From Apiotrichum sp. Y4204 (Eukaryota; Basidiomycota; Tremellomycetes; Trichosporonales; Trichosporonaceae), in assembly GCA_025531455.1 (NCBI GenBank), contig JAMYHL010000108.1, positions 1 to 64,000 on the forward strand: a stretch of 64,000 nucleotides of DNA, read 5' to 3'. The position numbers and the translations under genes were made by a program. The notes beneath the pieces are model-generated. The model saw only the letters and a list, made by a program, of their open reading frames with translations, was not told the DNA's origin and did no database searches. Shown piece by piece: positions 55,220 through 64,000 of the stretch; position 1 is the stretch's first letter; the number at the start of each line of letters is the position of its first letter.

Positions 55220-58020
55220 GGTGACTCAATCGCAATAGTTGGGGGCAAGACACGCCGTCATGGCATGCCAGCTATTTAGCGGCAGACCATCTGCCTCTGG
55301 AAAGTGGAACGAAGCTCAACCCGTATCGCTACTTGTTGCTGATCTTTGCTGACGCGAATGGAAACAGGTGCTCGGATAACAAAGTACCGGCTGTTCACGT
55401 CCAGTCGTCCTCGGAGTTCTTCCTTTACTGTTATCGCCTCGCACCCGTGCGTCGGTAGTTCTGCTAGCTCCCTCCTGGCCACATGCCCGGCCTTCCCGCT
55501 CGCGCCTTTGTTGGCCTTGCGAACAGCGCACGACAAGGTTGCCCCATGTTGCCCCAAACGTAACTCTTTCATTGTGAGGCAGACGCAAGCCTGTGATCAT
55601 CGTGGGTAGCGCCCTGCTGAAGCTAGCGGCAGAGAGCAGAGGCTCACAGTGGACGGCGCGAGTAGCGGCAGAGAACGGACAGAAGACACCACGCGCTAAC
55701 AATTGCCCTATGGCCCTCGCTGATCATGAACCGTGGCGACAGCCGCACAGGGGCGCGAGGATATCTTTAGCGCTCGGCGCTGGCGCCGGTTGGGTCTTCA
55801 CGACTTGTTGCTCAGCTGTGATGCTGCAGTTGCAACTCCGGAATCATCGGCACGACGACTTCTTCTCCAAGCCTTAGACTTGCGCCTGCCTTCGGCATTC
55901 TCATCTGGGATTCCGTTAGCACCACCTCGGGCCCGCACCCAGCGGGTAAGCAGTCGATCGCCGCGTTCCACTCGATCTCTGTCTCCAAGCGCGGTTCAGC
56001 CGGGTTAGTGCAGCTGCGCGTGACGTCTAATGAGGAATCGCCTCTCTGCTCTGCCTCTTGGATCTGTACGTTCTCCGTCGCAGCTTGCAGCTCTATGGAC
56101 CCACTGGCTTACTGGGCTCTCTTGAAGCTGCACAAACTCAACCGAGGTTCAGGAACCGCACTAGGTTGAGCGTATGCTCGTGGTGCGAGATCGTGAGCAG
56201 CTGGGCACCGGGAGAGAGGTCGCGTTCGAAGAAAGGCAGCTGGGGAGAGACGGCTTGGCAAGGGACATCGGCCCCCACTGGCAGACCTCGCTTAGGACTA
56301 TAGTACGGGCACAACGCCACGTTCTTCTATAAGGGTGCTGTTCTTGGATCGCGGCATCACAAGCAGCCAAGAACAGTGCGAACCATACCATTGTATATGG
56401 TGTGGCTGCCATGTCATGGATGCCATGCGCTGCCATGCGGGTGCGCTGCCTCCGGGCCCCGGACCGGGTGCGAACTCATGATCGCACAAGAGAGACTCAA
56501 GAGACTCAAGGCAGGGGCTGGCACAGGAACGACTGCTTTCTAGGAACACGTCTTGGAAGATCCCTATGCTCATGCATGAGCAGCGGAGCCGCAGCAAAAG
56601 TCCTGACGGGACCGAGCCTATTCGAGCCTCGGCCAACAGCCCGTACATCCTGCAGTTCTCTCGGTCCTCTCGGTTTGCGGTTCTGCGCTCGTTTTAGCTC
56701 TGCTAACCCTGTGTAGCCCTACAGTGCCCTGGACTCCTAACGCGATTAATCTTCGTTGCCAGCAGCCTATCGCTGCGGGCCCCACACGCTCCAGAGCGCG
56801 AAAGACCCATGACCGCATGTGTAGCCCCGCATAGTCACCGGTATGTGGGGCAACAGAGGCCGAGGCGCGATGCAGTGATCGACATCATGTCGCATACCCT
56901 CTTGACGGTCAGGTACAGTGTGGCCCCACCACCCACCTCAGCCACACATTATACTGACCTCGTATGCCCGGACAACCCTCTCTCCTCGCACCGGTACACA
57001 CGCGCTTCCGCCATGCCAGAGACAGCGAGAAGCGCGAGCACGCCACATACCGCGCAGCACGCGCATCCAGGAATAAACCGGTGTTTCTGAATGTCGGTCA
57101 GCATCATAAGTTAATGAGAAACCGACAGGGGCGACGGCGCGGGATTGCGGGTATCGCCAAGCGCGTCCATGGCCGACCATGTCAGCCGTTTTAAGAGTAA
57201 TCTCCGACAACCCGCCGAGCCTGCTAAGCGTCCAAGCTTTATTCACGCAGCCTTGCCCACTTTTGTTCCTGCTCGTCCTTGGGCCACCCGGGCTCACCGC
57301 GTTGCCCCTCGCCCCTCAGTAGCAAAGCGCGGCGTACCAACAACCCCAGGTCTACTGCGCGATAGCCCCTCAGTGGTGCCTTTGGGCTCCAATTCACGTT
57401 CAAGCGCGAGTTGCTGCCGTCATTGGAGTCGCGGGTCCTCATCAGCTGAGACCCGGTTTTATGGGGACTAGGCCAAATATGGAAGTCACAACGGCTGTGT
57501 CACCATGTGGTGACGATCAGCAGCCTTCGGCCCGGTGTGCCCCGGATCTGTGATATTGGGAACTTCATCTTGGCCATTGGCAATGAGCCGGCACGACACG
57601 GTTGCCAAGGAAGTGGACAAGGGGTGAGAACCTTCGCGGAGAACAATGTCGCGCGTTAGTGAGCGGATCGCACTAGCCGGCGGCACCCTCCGGCGTGTTG
57701 CGCCTCCAGATAACAATGTGAGGGCTGGCAGGCGGTGTGTTACCAGTGAGCATTGTATCGAGCCCTGGTGCCGACTGCCCAAGCACCTGAGCTTCCAAGC
57801 GAAGCGCGGCTGTGCGGTGCGAGGAGCTGTGATACTGGGCGACCTCGCGGTATCGCGCGTTGTCCGTGCGGCCACGTCTCACCGCCGCCGGTTGAACGGG
57901 CTGTCTATCCGGACCGCAACGGTTCCCAGAGACGATGAGAAGAGAGAGGGCGCCGGTGGACAACCTCTATAGAACCCCCGGTCTGCTCTCCGTTCACTTT
58001 CCCCCCATCATCAGCCCAAC
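55220..58020. promoter_or_regulatory. 2.8 kb divergent region between aquaglyceroporin and glycerol kinase
   Basis: The shared upstream region of a glycerol uptake and a glycerol kinase gene. It holds a perfect 6-bp hairpin (GTGCGA / TCGCAC, loop of 8) at 56468-56487 and a short direct repeat AGACTCAAG x2 near 56493. A 100-codon plus-strand frame at 57169-57471 is listed separately. The large size invites a hidden gene or long regulatory region. Confidence 0.4.
57169..57471 (+). CDS. Weak candidate small basic protein, 100 residues
   Basis: The ATG opens a frame with protein-like start (ADHVSRFKSNLRQPAEPAKR) that is Pro/Arg/Ser-rich throughout and ends AETRFYGD. There is no domain, no intron and no membrane helix. 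It could be a real small basic protein, a fragment, or chance in GC-rich DNA. Confidence 0.2.
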   Translation: MADHVSRFKSNLRQPAEPAKRPSFIHAALPTFVPARPWATRAHRVAPRPSVAKRGVPTTPGLLRDSPSVVPLGSNSRSSASCCRHWSRGSSSAETRFYGD

Positions 58021-59795
58021 ATGACCGTCACCAAGAAGCAGTACCTCGTCTCCGTCGACATTGGCACGACCTCGACTCGTGCCATTGCCTTCGATGAGAC
58101 TGCCGACGCCGTGGCGACTCACCAGATAGAGTACGACCAGATCTACCCCCACCCCGGATGGCACGAGCAGCGTCTCGAGGACCTCATTGGTACCGTGTAC
58201 ACCTGTCTTGATGGCGTCGCCGAGGCCCTCAAGGCCAAGGGCATCAGCGTCCATGACATTCCTGGTATTGGTATAACCAACCAGCGTGAGACTACCTGTG
58301 TTTGGTCGCGCAGTACCGGCAAGCCCCTCTACAACGGTGAGTACTAGAGCTCCGCGATGTGTTAGCAGCCATGCTAATCTCGCAGCCATCGCCTGGCCTG
58401 ACACCCGTAATACTGTAACGGTCAAGCAGCTGGCTCTCAAGTCGAGCAAGGGCACTGAGGCGCTTCAGGACAAGACTGGGTGAGTAGTGACCCTCCGGGA
58501 TAGTGTGTCGTTTCTCCTAACTGACCCGCAGTCTTCCCCTCTCCACCTACTTCAGTGGCACCAAGCTGCGCTGGATGCTTGACAACGTTTCCGAGGTCCA
58601 GAAGGCACACGAGGCCGATGACCTCATGTTTGGTACCGTCGAGACCTGGGTCCTCTGGAACCTCACTGGCGGGAAGAATGGCGGTCTCCACCTCACGGAC
58701 GTGACCAACGCGTCGCGTACAATGCTCATGAACATCCGCACAACCCAGTGGGACAAGGATTGCCTTGAGTTCTTCGGCATCCGCGAGTCGTGTCTTCCTA
58801 AGATTGTCTCCAACGCGGAGATCTACGGCAAGATCAGCTCGCCCGAGGGCCGCAAGCTCGCCTTTGAGGGCCTCCCTATTGCCGGTATGATTGGCGACCA
58901 GCAGGCGGCACTCGTTGGCAACAAGTGCATTGAACTCGGCTCGGCCAAGAACACGTACGGTACCGGCGCGTTCATGCTCTTCAACACTGGCGAGGAGGTC
59001 GTCCCGTCAAACTACGGTCTCCTGACCACTACTGGATACCGTGCGGGCCCCAACGCCAAGACCATCTACGCTCTGGAGGGCTCGATTGCCGTGGCTGGAT
59101 CGTCAATCAAGTGGCTGCGTGACCAGATGGGTCTCATCGCCGAGGCATCCGACATTGGCAAGTATGCCGGTGAGGTTAAGGACACTGGTGGTGTCTTCTT
59201 TGTCCCGGCCTTCTCGGGTCTCTTCGCCCCGTACTGGGACGACACGGCTGCGGGTACCGTTATCGGTATCACGGGCTACACCAACCGCGCGCACATGTGC
59301 CGTGCGACGCTCGAGGCGACGTGCTTCCAGACCCGCGCTATTCTCGAGGCCATGACCAAGGACTCGAACAAGCAGCTCCAGATCCTCAGGGTCGACGGTG
59401 GTATGACAAACTCGGGTAAGCATCATTTGTGAAACACTTTACGTTTCTCCACTGACGCCACAGACGTCTGCATGCAGCTCCAGGCTGACATTCTCGGCAT
59501 TGAGGTGGAGCGCCCGGTCATGCGCGAGAGCACAGCGCTTGGATCTGCGATCTGCGCCGGTGTCGCCCTTGGCCTCTTTGGTTGGGACCTCGAGAAGCCC
59601 GAGACGCTCAGCAAGGTGAACGTCTCTGGCCAGACCATCTTCAAGCCGCAGAACGACGCACACGACCGCGCAAAGCGCTGGAAGGGATGGGAGAAGGCCG
59701 TCCAGCACGCCAAGAACTGGAAGGACGTCACCCAGCCCTCCCGCCGTGTGTCTGGCGCATTCGAGTCCGATAAGACTGCCACGTTTAAGGAGTAG
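58021..59795 (+). CDS. GUT1: Glycerol kinase
   Basis: Phosphorylates glycerol to glycerol-3-phosphate with ATP; cytosolic entry into glycerol catabolism and lipid synthesis. FGGY fold: [17 protein letters not shown] with the phosphate-1 loop, [21 protein letters not shown], then the next exon [21 protein letters not shown] and [15 protein letters not shown]. The C-terminal domain has [41 protein letters not shown] adenosine-binding segment and [10 protein letters not shown]. Four exons: 58021-58336, from 58386, then two more whose junctions fall after KTG and TNS. The stop is at 59795. The last exon ends ATFKE. All FGGY motifs are intact. The start has a purine-rich context (CCCAACATGA). Confidence 0.94.
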
Positions 59796-60036
59796 GTTCT
59801 GCGGGAATGATTCATGGTTCTCGCATAGCGGTTGTTGACCCCCTCAACGGCTTGATGAGGAGGATACCCTTCCCAGGCCGCGGTTGTGATTCCCGGCCGT
59901 GTTGTAGTAGTCAGACGATTCTATGTTAAATGTGGTTTTTAAGGCATTGCTGCAATGTCTGTCGCTCGGGACGACATACTTGCGCATGTCTGACGTCGCG
60001 GCCTGACACACTAACCCATATACATAGTCTCTAACA

Positions 60037-61620
60037 TTACGGCGTCAACACACGCACATCGAGCAGCACCGGTCCACTGGCGTCCAGGGCGGCGCGGTAC
60101 GCTGCCTCAAACTCGTCTCTCGTGTTTGTCTGCGAAGCAGGCACGCCGTAGCCTTCCGCCAGCTTGACAAAGTCGATGCCGGGCAAGTCGAGGCCGCCAA
60201 CAGACTCGACCTCAAGACGGCGCGCGAACCCACGCAGTGCGCCGTAGCTGCGGTTGTTGACGATCACAAACACAACGCGTACGCCGCGCTGCGCTGCCGT
60301 GTACAGCGCGGGCAGAGCGTAATTTGTGCTTCCGTCGCCGATGACCGCCACGACGGTAGCCTCGGGCCGTGCGAGCGCGATCCCCACTGCTGCCGGGAGA
60401 CCGAACCCCAGCCCGCCCGACGCAGGGAAGTGGTACATCCCCGGCTCGTCCATGTGCACATGATCTAAGAATGTGAGATCGAGCGTAGTTGACTCGTTGA
60501 CGTAAACGATTGGCCGGGTGTGCTGGCGTCGAAACTCATTGAGCACATCCAGGACTTCCAGGCCTGCCATGAGCCCATCCGCAGTGCGCGGTATCGGTGA
60601 AAGCGAGCGGGGCTCGATGCGGACACCACGGTTGGTGACGGCCCCGGCAAGCGCCGCCAGCGAACCCCCGACTTCAGCCACGATAGACTCCCCGTACGGA
60701 GCTCGTGTTGCCTCGCCCGCGTCGCTTGTAATATGGATCACCTGCGCGCCTGTGGGGAGATATGCGTCCGGCTCCCAGCGGTGGTAGCGCATGACAGGTG
60801 CGCCTATAACAAGCACGCCGTCGTGACCTTCGAGCCGCTCGCGGACCGACTTTATGCCCGGGGGGAGGACGCCGCGGAACGCAGCGTGCGTTGTCGGGAA
60901 GGGGCAGCGGGGCGCGGAAGGCGCCACCCACACTGGGGCACCTAGCTTCTGTGCGAGCGCGACTGCTGACGCTTGTGCGCGGCACGCATCCACGTCCGGG
61001 CCCAGGACGAGCACCGGGCTCTTGAATCCATCGAGTCGCGCGGCGAGCTCGGCGAGAAGGTCTGACGAAAGGGCTCCGCCCATGCGTACCGAGCGCCCAG
61101 CGAGGAGAACGTCGTCGTCCAGCGCCGGCTGCTCCCAATCGTCCATGGGAACCGAGACATATACCGGCCCCTTGGGGCTCGTTGTTGCTTCAAACACGGC
61201 CTGGCTCAGCGTGCGGGGCACGTCTTGAGGGGAGAGCGGCTCGCTTGAGTACTTGACAAGCGGACGGGGGAGGATAGTGGCGTCGACGTTGGCGAGCATG
61301 ACCTCCTGACCCACGGTACGGCGAATCTGTTGTCCAGCGAGGAGGATGAGCGGGGAGTGCGAGTAGAACGCGTTTGTGAGCGCGCCCATTCCGTTGCCTG
61401 TTCCCGACGCAGCGTGCAGGCTCACAAGAGCAGGCTTCCCCGAGGCTTGGGCGTACCCGTCCGCCATGCCCATGACCACGGCCTCCTGCAGGCCGAGCAC
61501 GTAGTCAAAGTCATCAGGCAGGCGACCCAGAAATGGCAGCTCGTTCGACCCCGGGTTGCCAAAGATGGTGGTCAGACCGTGCGCACGGAGGACGCTGACT
61601 GTCGAGTCGAGGATGTTCAT
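60037..61620 (-). CDS. Benzoylformate decarboxylase-like ThDP enzyme, bacterial-type
   Basis: An intronless gene of 527 residues, close to Pseudomonas MdlC (528). FGNPGSNELPFL and the catalytic Glu in GLQEAVVMGMADGYAQ start the pyrimidine-binding domain; LVSLHAASGTGNGMG carries the first active-site His. YHRWEPDAYLP in the middle matches the second active-site His of benzoylformate decarboxylase. The ThDP-pyrophosphate motif is GDGSTNYALPALYTAAQ to VNNRSYGALRGF. The enzyme decarboxylates phenylglyoxylate to benzaldehyde, the third step of the mandelate path. Start choice: Met at 61620, because bacterial homologues begin there; the frame is open further (61677), and the extension could be a presequence. 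Absence of introns and similarity to bacterial enzymes suggest transfer from bacteria. Confidence 0.87.
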   Translation of the reverse strand: MNILDSTVSVLRAHGLTTIFGNPGSNELPFLGRLPDDFDYVLGLQEAVVMGMADGYAQASGKPALVSLHAASGTGNGMGALTNAFYSHSPLILLAGQQIRRTVGQEVMLANVDATILPRPLVKYSSEPLSPQDVPRTLSQAVFEATTSPKGPVYVSVPMDDWEQPALDDDVLLAGRSVRMGGALSSDLLAELAARLDGFKSPVLVLGPDVDACRAQASAVALAQKLGAPVWVAPSAPRCPFPTTHAAFRGVLPPGIKSVRERLEGHDGVLVIGAPVMRYHRWEPDAYLPTGAQVIHITSDAGEATRAPYGESIVAEVGGSLAALAGAVTNRGVRIEPRSLSPIPRTADGLMAGLEVLDVLNEFRRQHTRPIVYVNESTTLDLTFLDHVHMDEPGMYHFPASGGLGFGLPAAVGIALARPEATVVAVIGDGSTNYALPALYTAAQRGVRVVFVIVNNRSYGALRGFARRLEVESVGGLDLPGIDFVKLAEGYGVPASQTNTRDEFEAAYRAALDASGPVLLDVRVLTP

Positions 61621-63117
61621 TGCGAGAGCTCGATTGAGGGGTGGCAGCATGGGGCAAGATGGACAGTCTGACGGCAATGTTCGTCGTTGATATATCTTCT
61701 AGATTGTCTGTCGCACGTTAACGGACTGGGACAACAAATGGCCCGGGTCTTGGACATTAGCCGTCCGGGGGCTTGGATCACCCGGACGTTGCCGGTGGGC
61801 AACAACGTCACGCGATGGGTGATCGTGAGAGTGTGTTGACGTCATTAACTGGTGAAGACAATCTGAAACATCCATACCTCCCAATGCGACTCGAAACAAA
61901 CGAAAACCCGCCGATCACGATCGCCCCCAGAGGGATCAGCATGCTTGTTTCCGTGATGCATCTCATTTTGGAGGCGGAGGGGGGAGGGGGGACAATCCTG
62001 TTTCCGTTCCTGTCCCAGACAATCCTTCGCTGCATTGTCGACTCAGATCCGACAAGATGACTTGCCTCAGGCACAGTGCGCTCCTTGTCATCACCGTTTC
62101 CAGTGCACACGTTTACTGCTCAGGGCGTGGGGAGGTTAGGTTATACGCGACCATGCGCAGATGTCATCGAAGCGCGCGAGCTGGACATGAATGTGATGGG
62201 GTTCTTCAGAGATACAGTCCAGAACCTCGAATGCCGTGGGCAAGGAACAAAGATATGGACGATCGGCAGGGGACGCAGATCCCTTAGGGAGGGGCCAGAA
62301 CGTCAAACCTCACCACGGTCGAAACCAATGATGACTGGACTGGGGAATGGGATCAGCGGGATCGGCGATCTGCTTCGACGGCTGGTGCGCAGTGCATGTC
62401 GTTCCACTACAGATGATAAGCACGTAAGCCACAATGTCAGAACCACAATGTCGCTCACGTCGCTCACTTTGGTCCACTCCTCTTGAACCTCTCACAGACT
62501 AGAAAAAGCAAGTGCTCGCACGCTGAGTCGAACAGCGGTCGGGTCGGAAGCCGGCGGACAGTGCGCCACAACGACCAGTGATAACCACCTACACTATACG
62601 AGCCACGGCCCGGGCTCAGCGGGCGGCGATCGATCTCCGTGCGAAAAACAGCGACGAGCAAAGGCCGTCGTCGACAGGAAAAGAGGTTCACACCTCCGGT
62701 TCGACTACATCGCAGGCAGTGATTTGGACATGCGTGGAGGAGACAAGAGCACGCGCACACTGTGGTGCACACCCTGTGCCTCGACCCCCGAGGCTCGGGC
62801 ATCTGAAATGACATGAGATTCCTCGGTCTTCACCGATGCCGAAGGCCCGGAGCGCCCGGAGTACCCGGAGCCGAAGCCGCGCGCGGTATGAACTGCGCGT
62901 GCCGGGCATGCCAGGAATGTGTTTGCACATTTACGTAACAGTTCAACCATGACTGTTGACGGGGAACAACAAGGCCATTGTGCGCGACGCACGACGCGAG
63001 GACAAGAAAGCATCGAGCGCATCGACATGTTGATCCATTGCTCCACCTGTCCCTTCATCAGACCGTCCACTTGATGAGTTGTTCTCCCAACCCATCGCCG
63101 ACAAAGCAGTCAACAGC
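61621..63117. other. Divergent intergenic region, weak frame at 61815-62060
   Basis: Promoters of the decarboxylase (minus) and of the right-edge membrane protein (plus). One plus-strand frame (61815-62060, 81 codons) opens with GDRESVLTSLTGEDN and looks mildly protein-like but has no family. A tRNA-like A-box was found nearby at 63262 and rejected (see below). Confidence 0.4.
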
Positions 63118-64000
63118 ATGAGTCTCATACGCGCGAGTTTCTTCTTTGCGGTCGCGTTCGTCGAGTTCCGCTCGGTGTTCATCTCTGGTGAGTAGGCGCA
63201 CAGCAGCAACTGTCGGGGAGACGAGTGACCCGCGCTCGGAACTCAAAAGGCTGCGCAGCGCTTAGCCAAGCGGTACTCACCTTGACGTACTGTGATACCC
63301 CGACGCTCGGCGTTTGTTGCTATTGAGGGGCATCTGTGATCAATAATCTAAGCGGCGGCATTTCACCTAACCTGTGTCGACGTCTCCTCGCTCCATGATA
63401 TTCCCCGAGGCTAACTTAATTCTCTAGCACTCTCCAGTTCAGGATTCAAAGAGGCAGGGCCCATAATCGCCACCTCCCGGTGCTTCCAGCAGCTTGGCTT
63501 TACAAGCTATCCGTTTCTTGGCCAATATCTCGACCAGCTCAACTGCACGCTCAATGCTACGTTCCTTGCTGGCGGCAATGGGTCACGTGAGGGGTACCTC
63601 CAGCTGTCGGTCTTCGGCGCCCTCCTTCTGTCTTCGGTCACGATCGGCGTTTATGAGTCTTTCCGTCCGGTGCACAAGCGCAGTAACCCCATCGCCGGCC
63701 TTCTTGCTCGCTCGGCGTCTCTCTTCCTCCTCGCTGGCCAGCGGTTCACCGCCGGGTTTACGACGCCGTTGCAGCTAGTCTTCACGACATGGTCGACCGC
63801 AAATGGTAGCGTCCCCAACAACCCTGGCCTTCTTATTCCCGCAGCCGAGGACATTTGGAGCACTCTTTGCGCCTGCACGCTGGGATACCTGCTTCCGACG
63901 GCATACATGCTGTGGTACAAGGGCATGGACTACCAATCGCTGTCCATCTGGCAACCTTTCCCGGTGTACATCCTCGCGTTCAACCTCGTGCTCCCACCAC
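63118..64000 (+). CDS. Polytopic membrane protein, 3' end cut by the window
   Basis: Exon 1 (63118-63187) encodes a hydrophobic start SLIRASFFFAVAFVEFRSV. A 239-nt intron with a CTAG acceptor leads (phase 1) to ALSSSGFKEAGPIIATSRC. The second exon has Asn-x-Ser/Thr sites in a luminal-looking loop (LNCTLNATF, GGNGS), then membrane segments LQLSVFGALLLSSVTIG, ASLFLLAGQ, CTLGYLLPTAYMLWY and PVYILAFNLVL. The gene continues past 64000. No family is recognised; multi-pass proteins of this kind occur near secondary-metabolite genes, but that is not a basis for a name. Confidence 0.55.

Noticed and set aside
56468..56487. tRNA T-arm-like hairpin (GAGTTCGCACC on minus strand)
   Set aside because: The pairing is a simple 6-bp hairpin and no acceptor or D arm can be drawn around it.
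63262..63273. tRNA A-box-like TTAGCCAAGCGG
   Set aside because: No matching B box (GGTTCRANNCC) or pairing acceptor stem within 100 nt.

Overview
The window is fungal nuclear DNA. Most genes carry several short introns (about 30-70 nt) with GT(G/A/T)NGT donors, CTGAC/CTAAC-like branch sites and CAG/TAG acceptors. Base composition is moderately GC-rich, promoters are pyrimidine-rich, and the protein set (Spt7, TFIIIC subunit 5, Sur2-like hydroxylase, GH128, LtrA-type and HPP proteins) fits a basidiomycete yeast. Codon use and gene architecture suggest a Tremellomycete, possibly Trichosporonales; the taxon is an inference. Coding exons were joined by hand by checking reading phase across each intron.

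Layout. 0-15 kb is housekeeping: a Bud20/ZNF593-type zinc finger protein, a Sur2-type sphingolipid hydroxylase, SAGA subunit Spt7 divergent from TFIIIC subunit 5, ornithine aminotransferase, a DJ-1/Hsp31 protein and a tRNA-Gly with a 9-nt intron. 16-22 kb is surface-related: two divergent Ser/Thr-rich single-pass membrane proteins and a secreted GH128 glucanase. 22-28 kb is gene-poor, with one orphan protein and two weak small candidates. 28-40 kb lies entirely on the minus strand: a DarG-like macro domain protein, an HPP membrane protein, an SCP-x-like thiolase, a nitronate monooxygenase, an LtrA-family membrane protein and an unknown polytopic membrane protein. 42-52 kb holds a hotdog thioesterase, a DAO-family FAD oxidoreductase, two MARVEL-like four-helix proteins, a class-C beta-lactamase-type serine hydrolase and a D-2-hydroxyacid (D-2-hydroxyglutarate/D-lactate) dehydrogenase. 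53-62 kb has an aquaglyceroporin divergent from glycerol kinase, then a benzoylformate-decarboxylase-like enzyme that looks bacterial in origin. A partial membrane protein gene runs off the right edge.

Functional links. Glycerol uptake and phosphorylation genes are neighbours. Four enzymes between 31 and 50 kb (thiolase, nitronate monooxygenase, thioesterase, serine hydrolase) end in peroxisomal-targeting-like tripeptides (ARL, ARL, SKL, ARL), so this part of the chromosome may be enriched for peroxisomal metabolism. The two MARVEL-like genes are the least obvious content, because each is split into exons of 46-250 nt; their first two exons have identical lengths and phases. I saw no clear transposon, rRNA or virus-derived gene.
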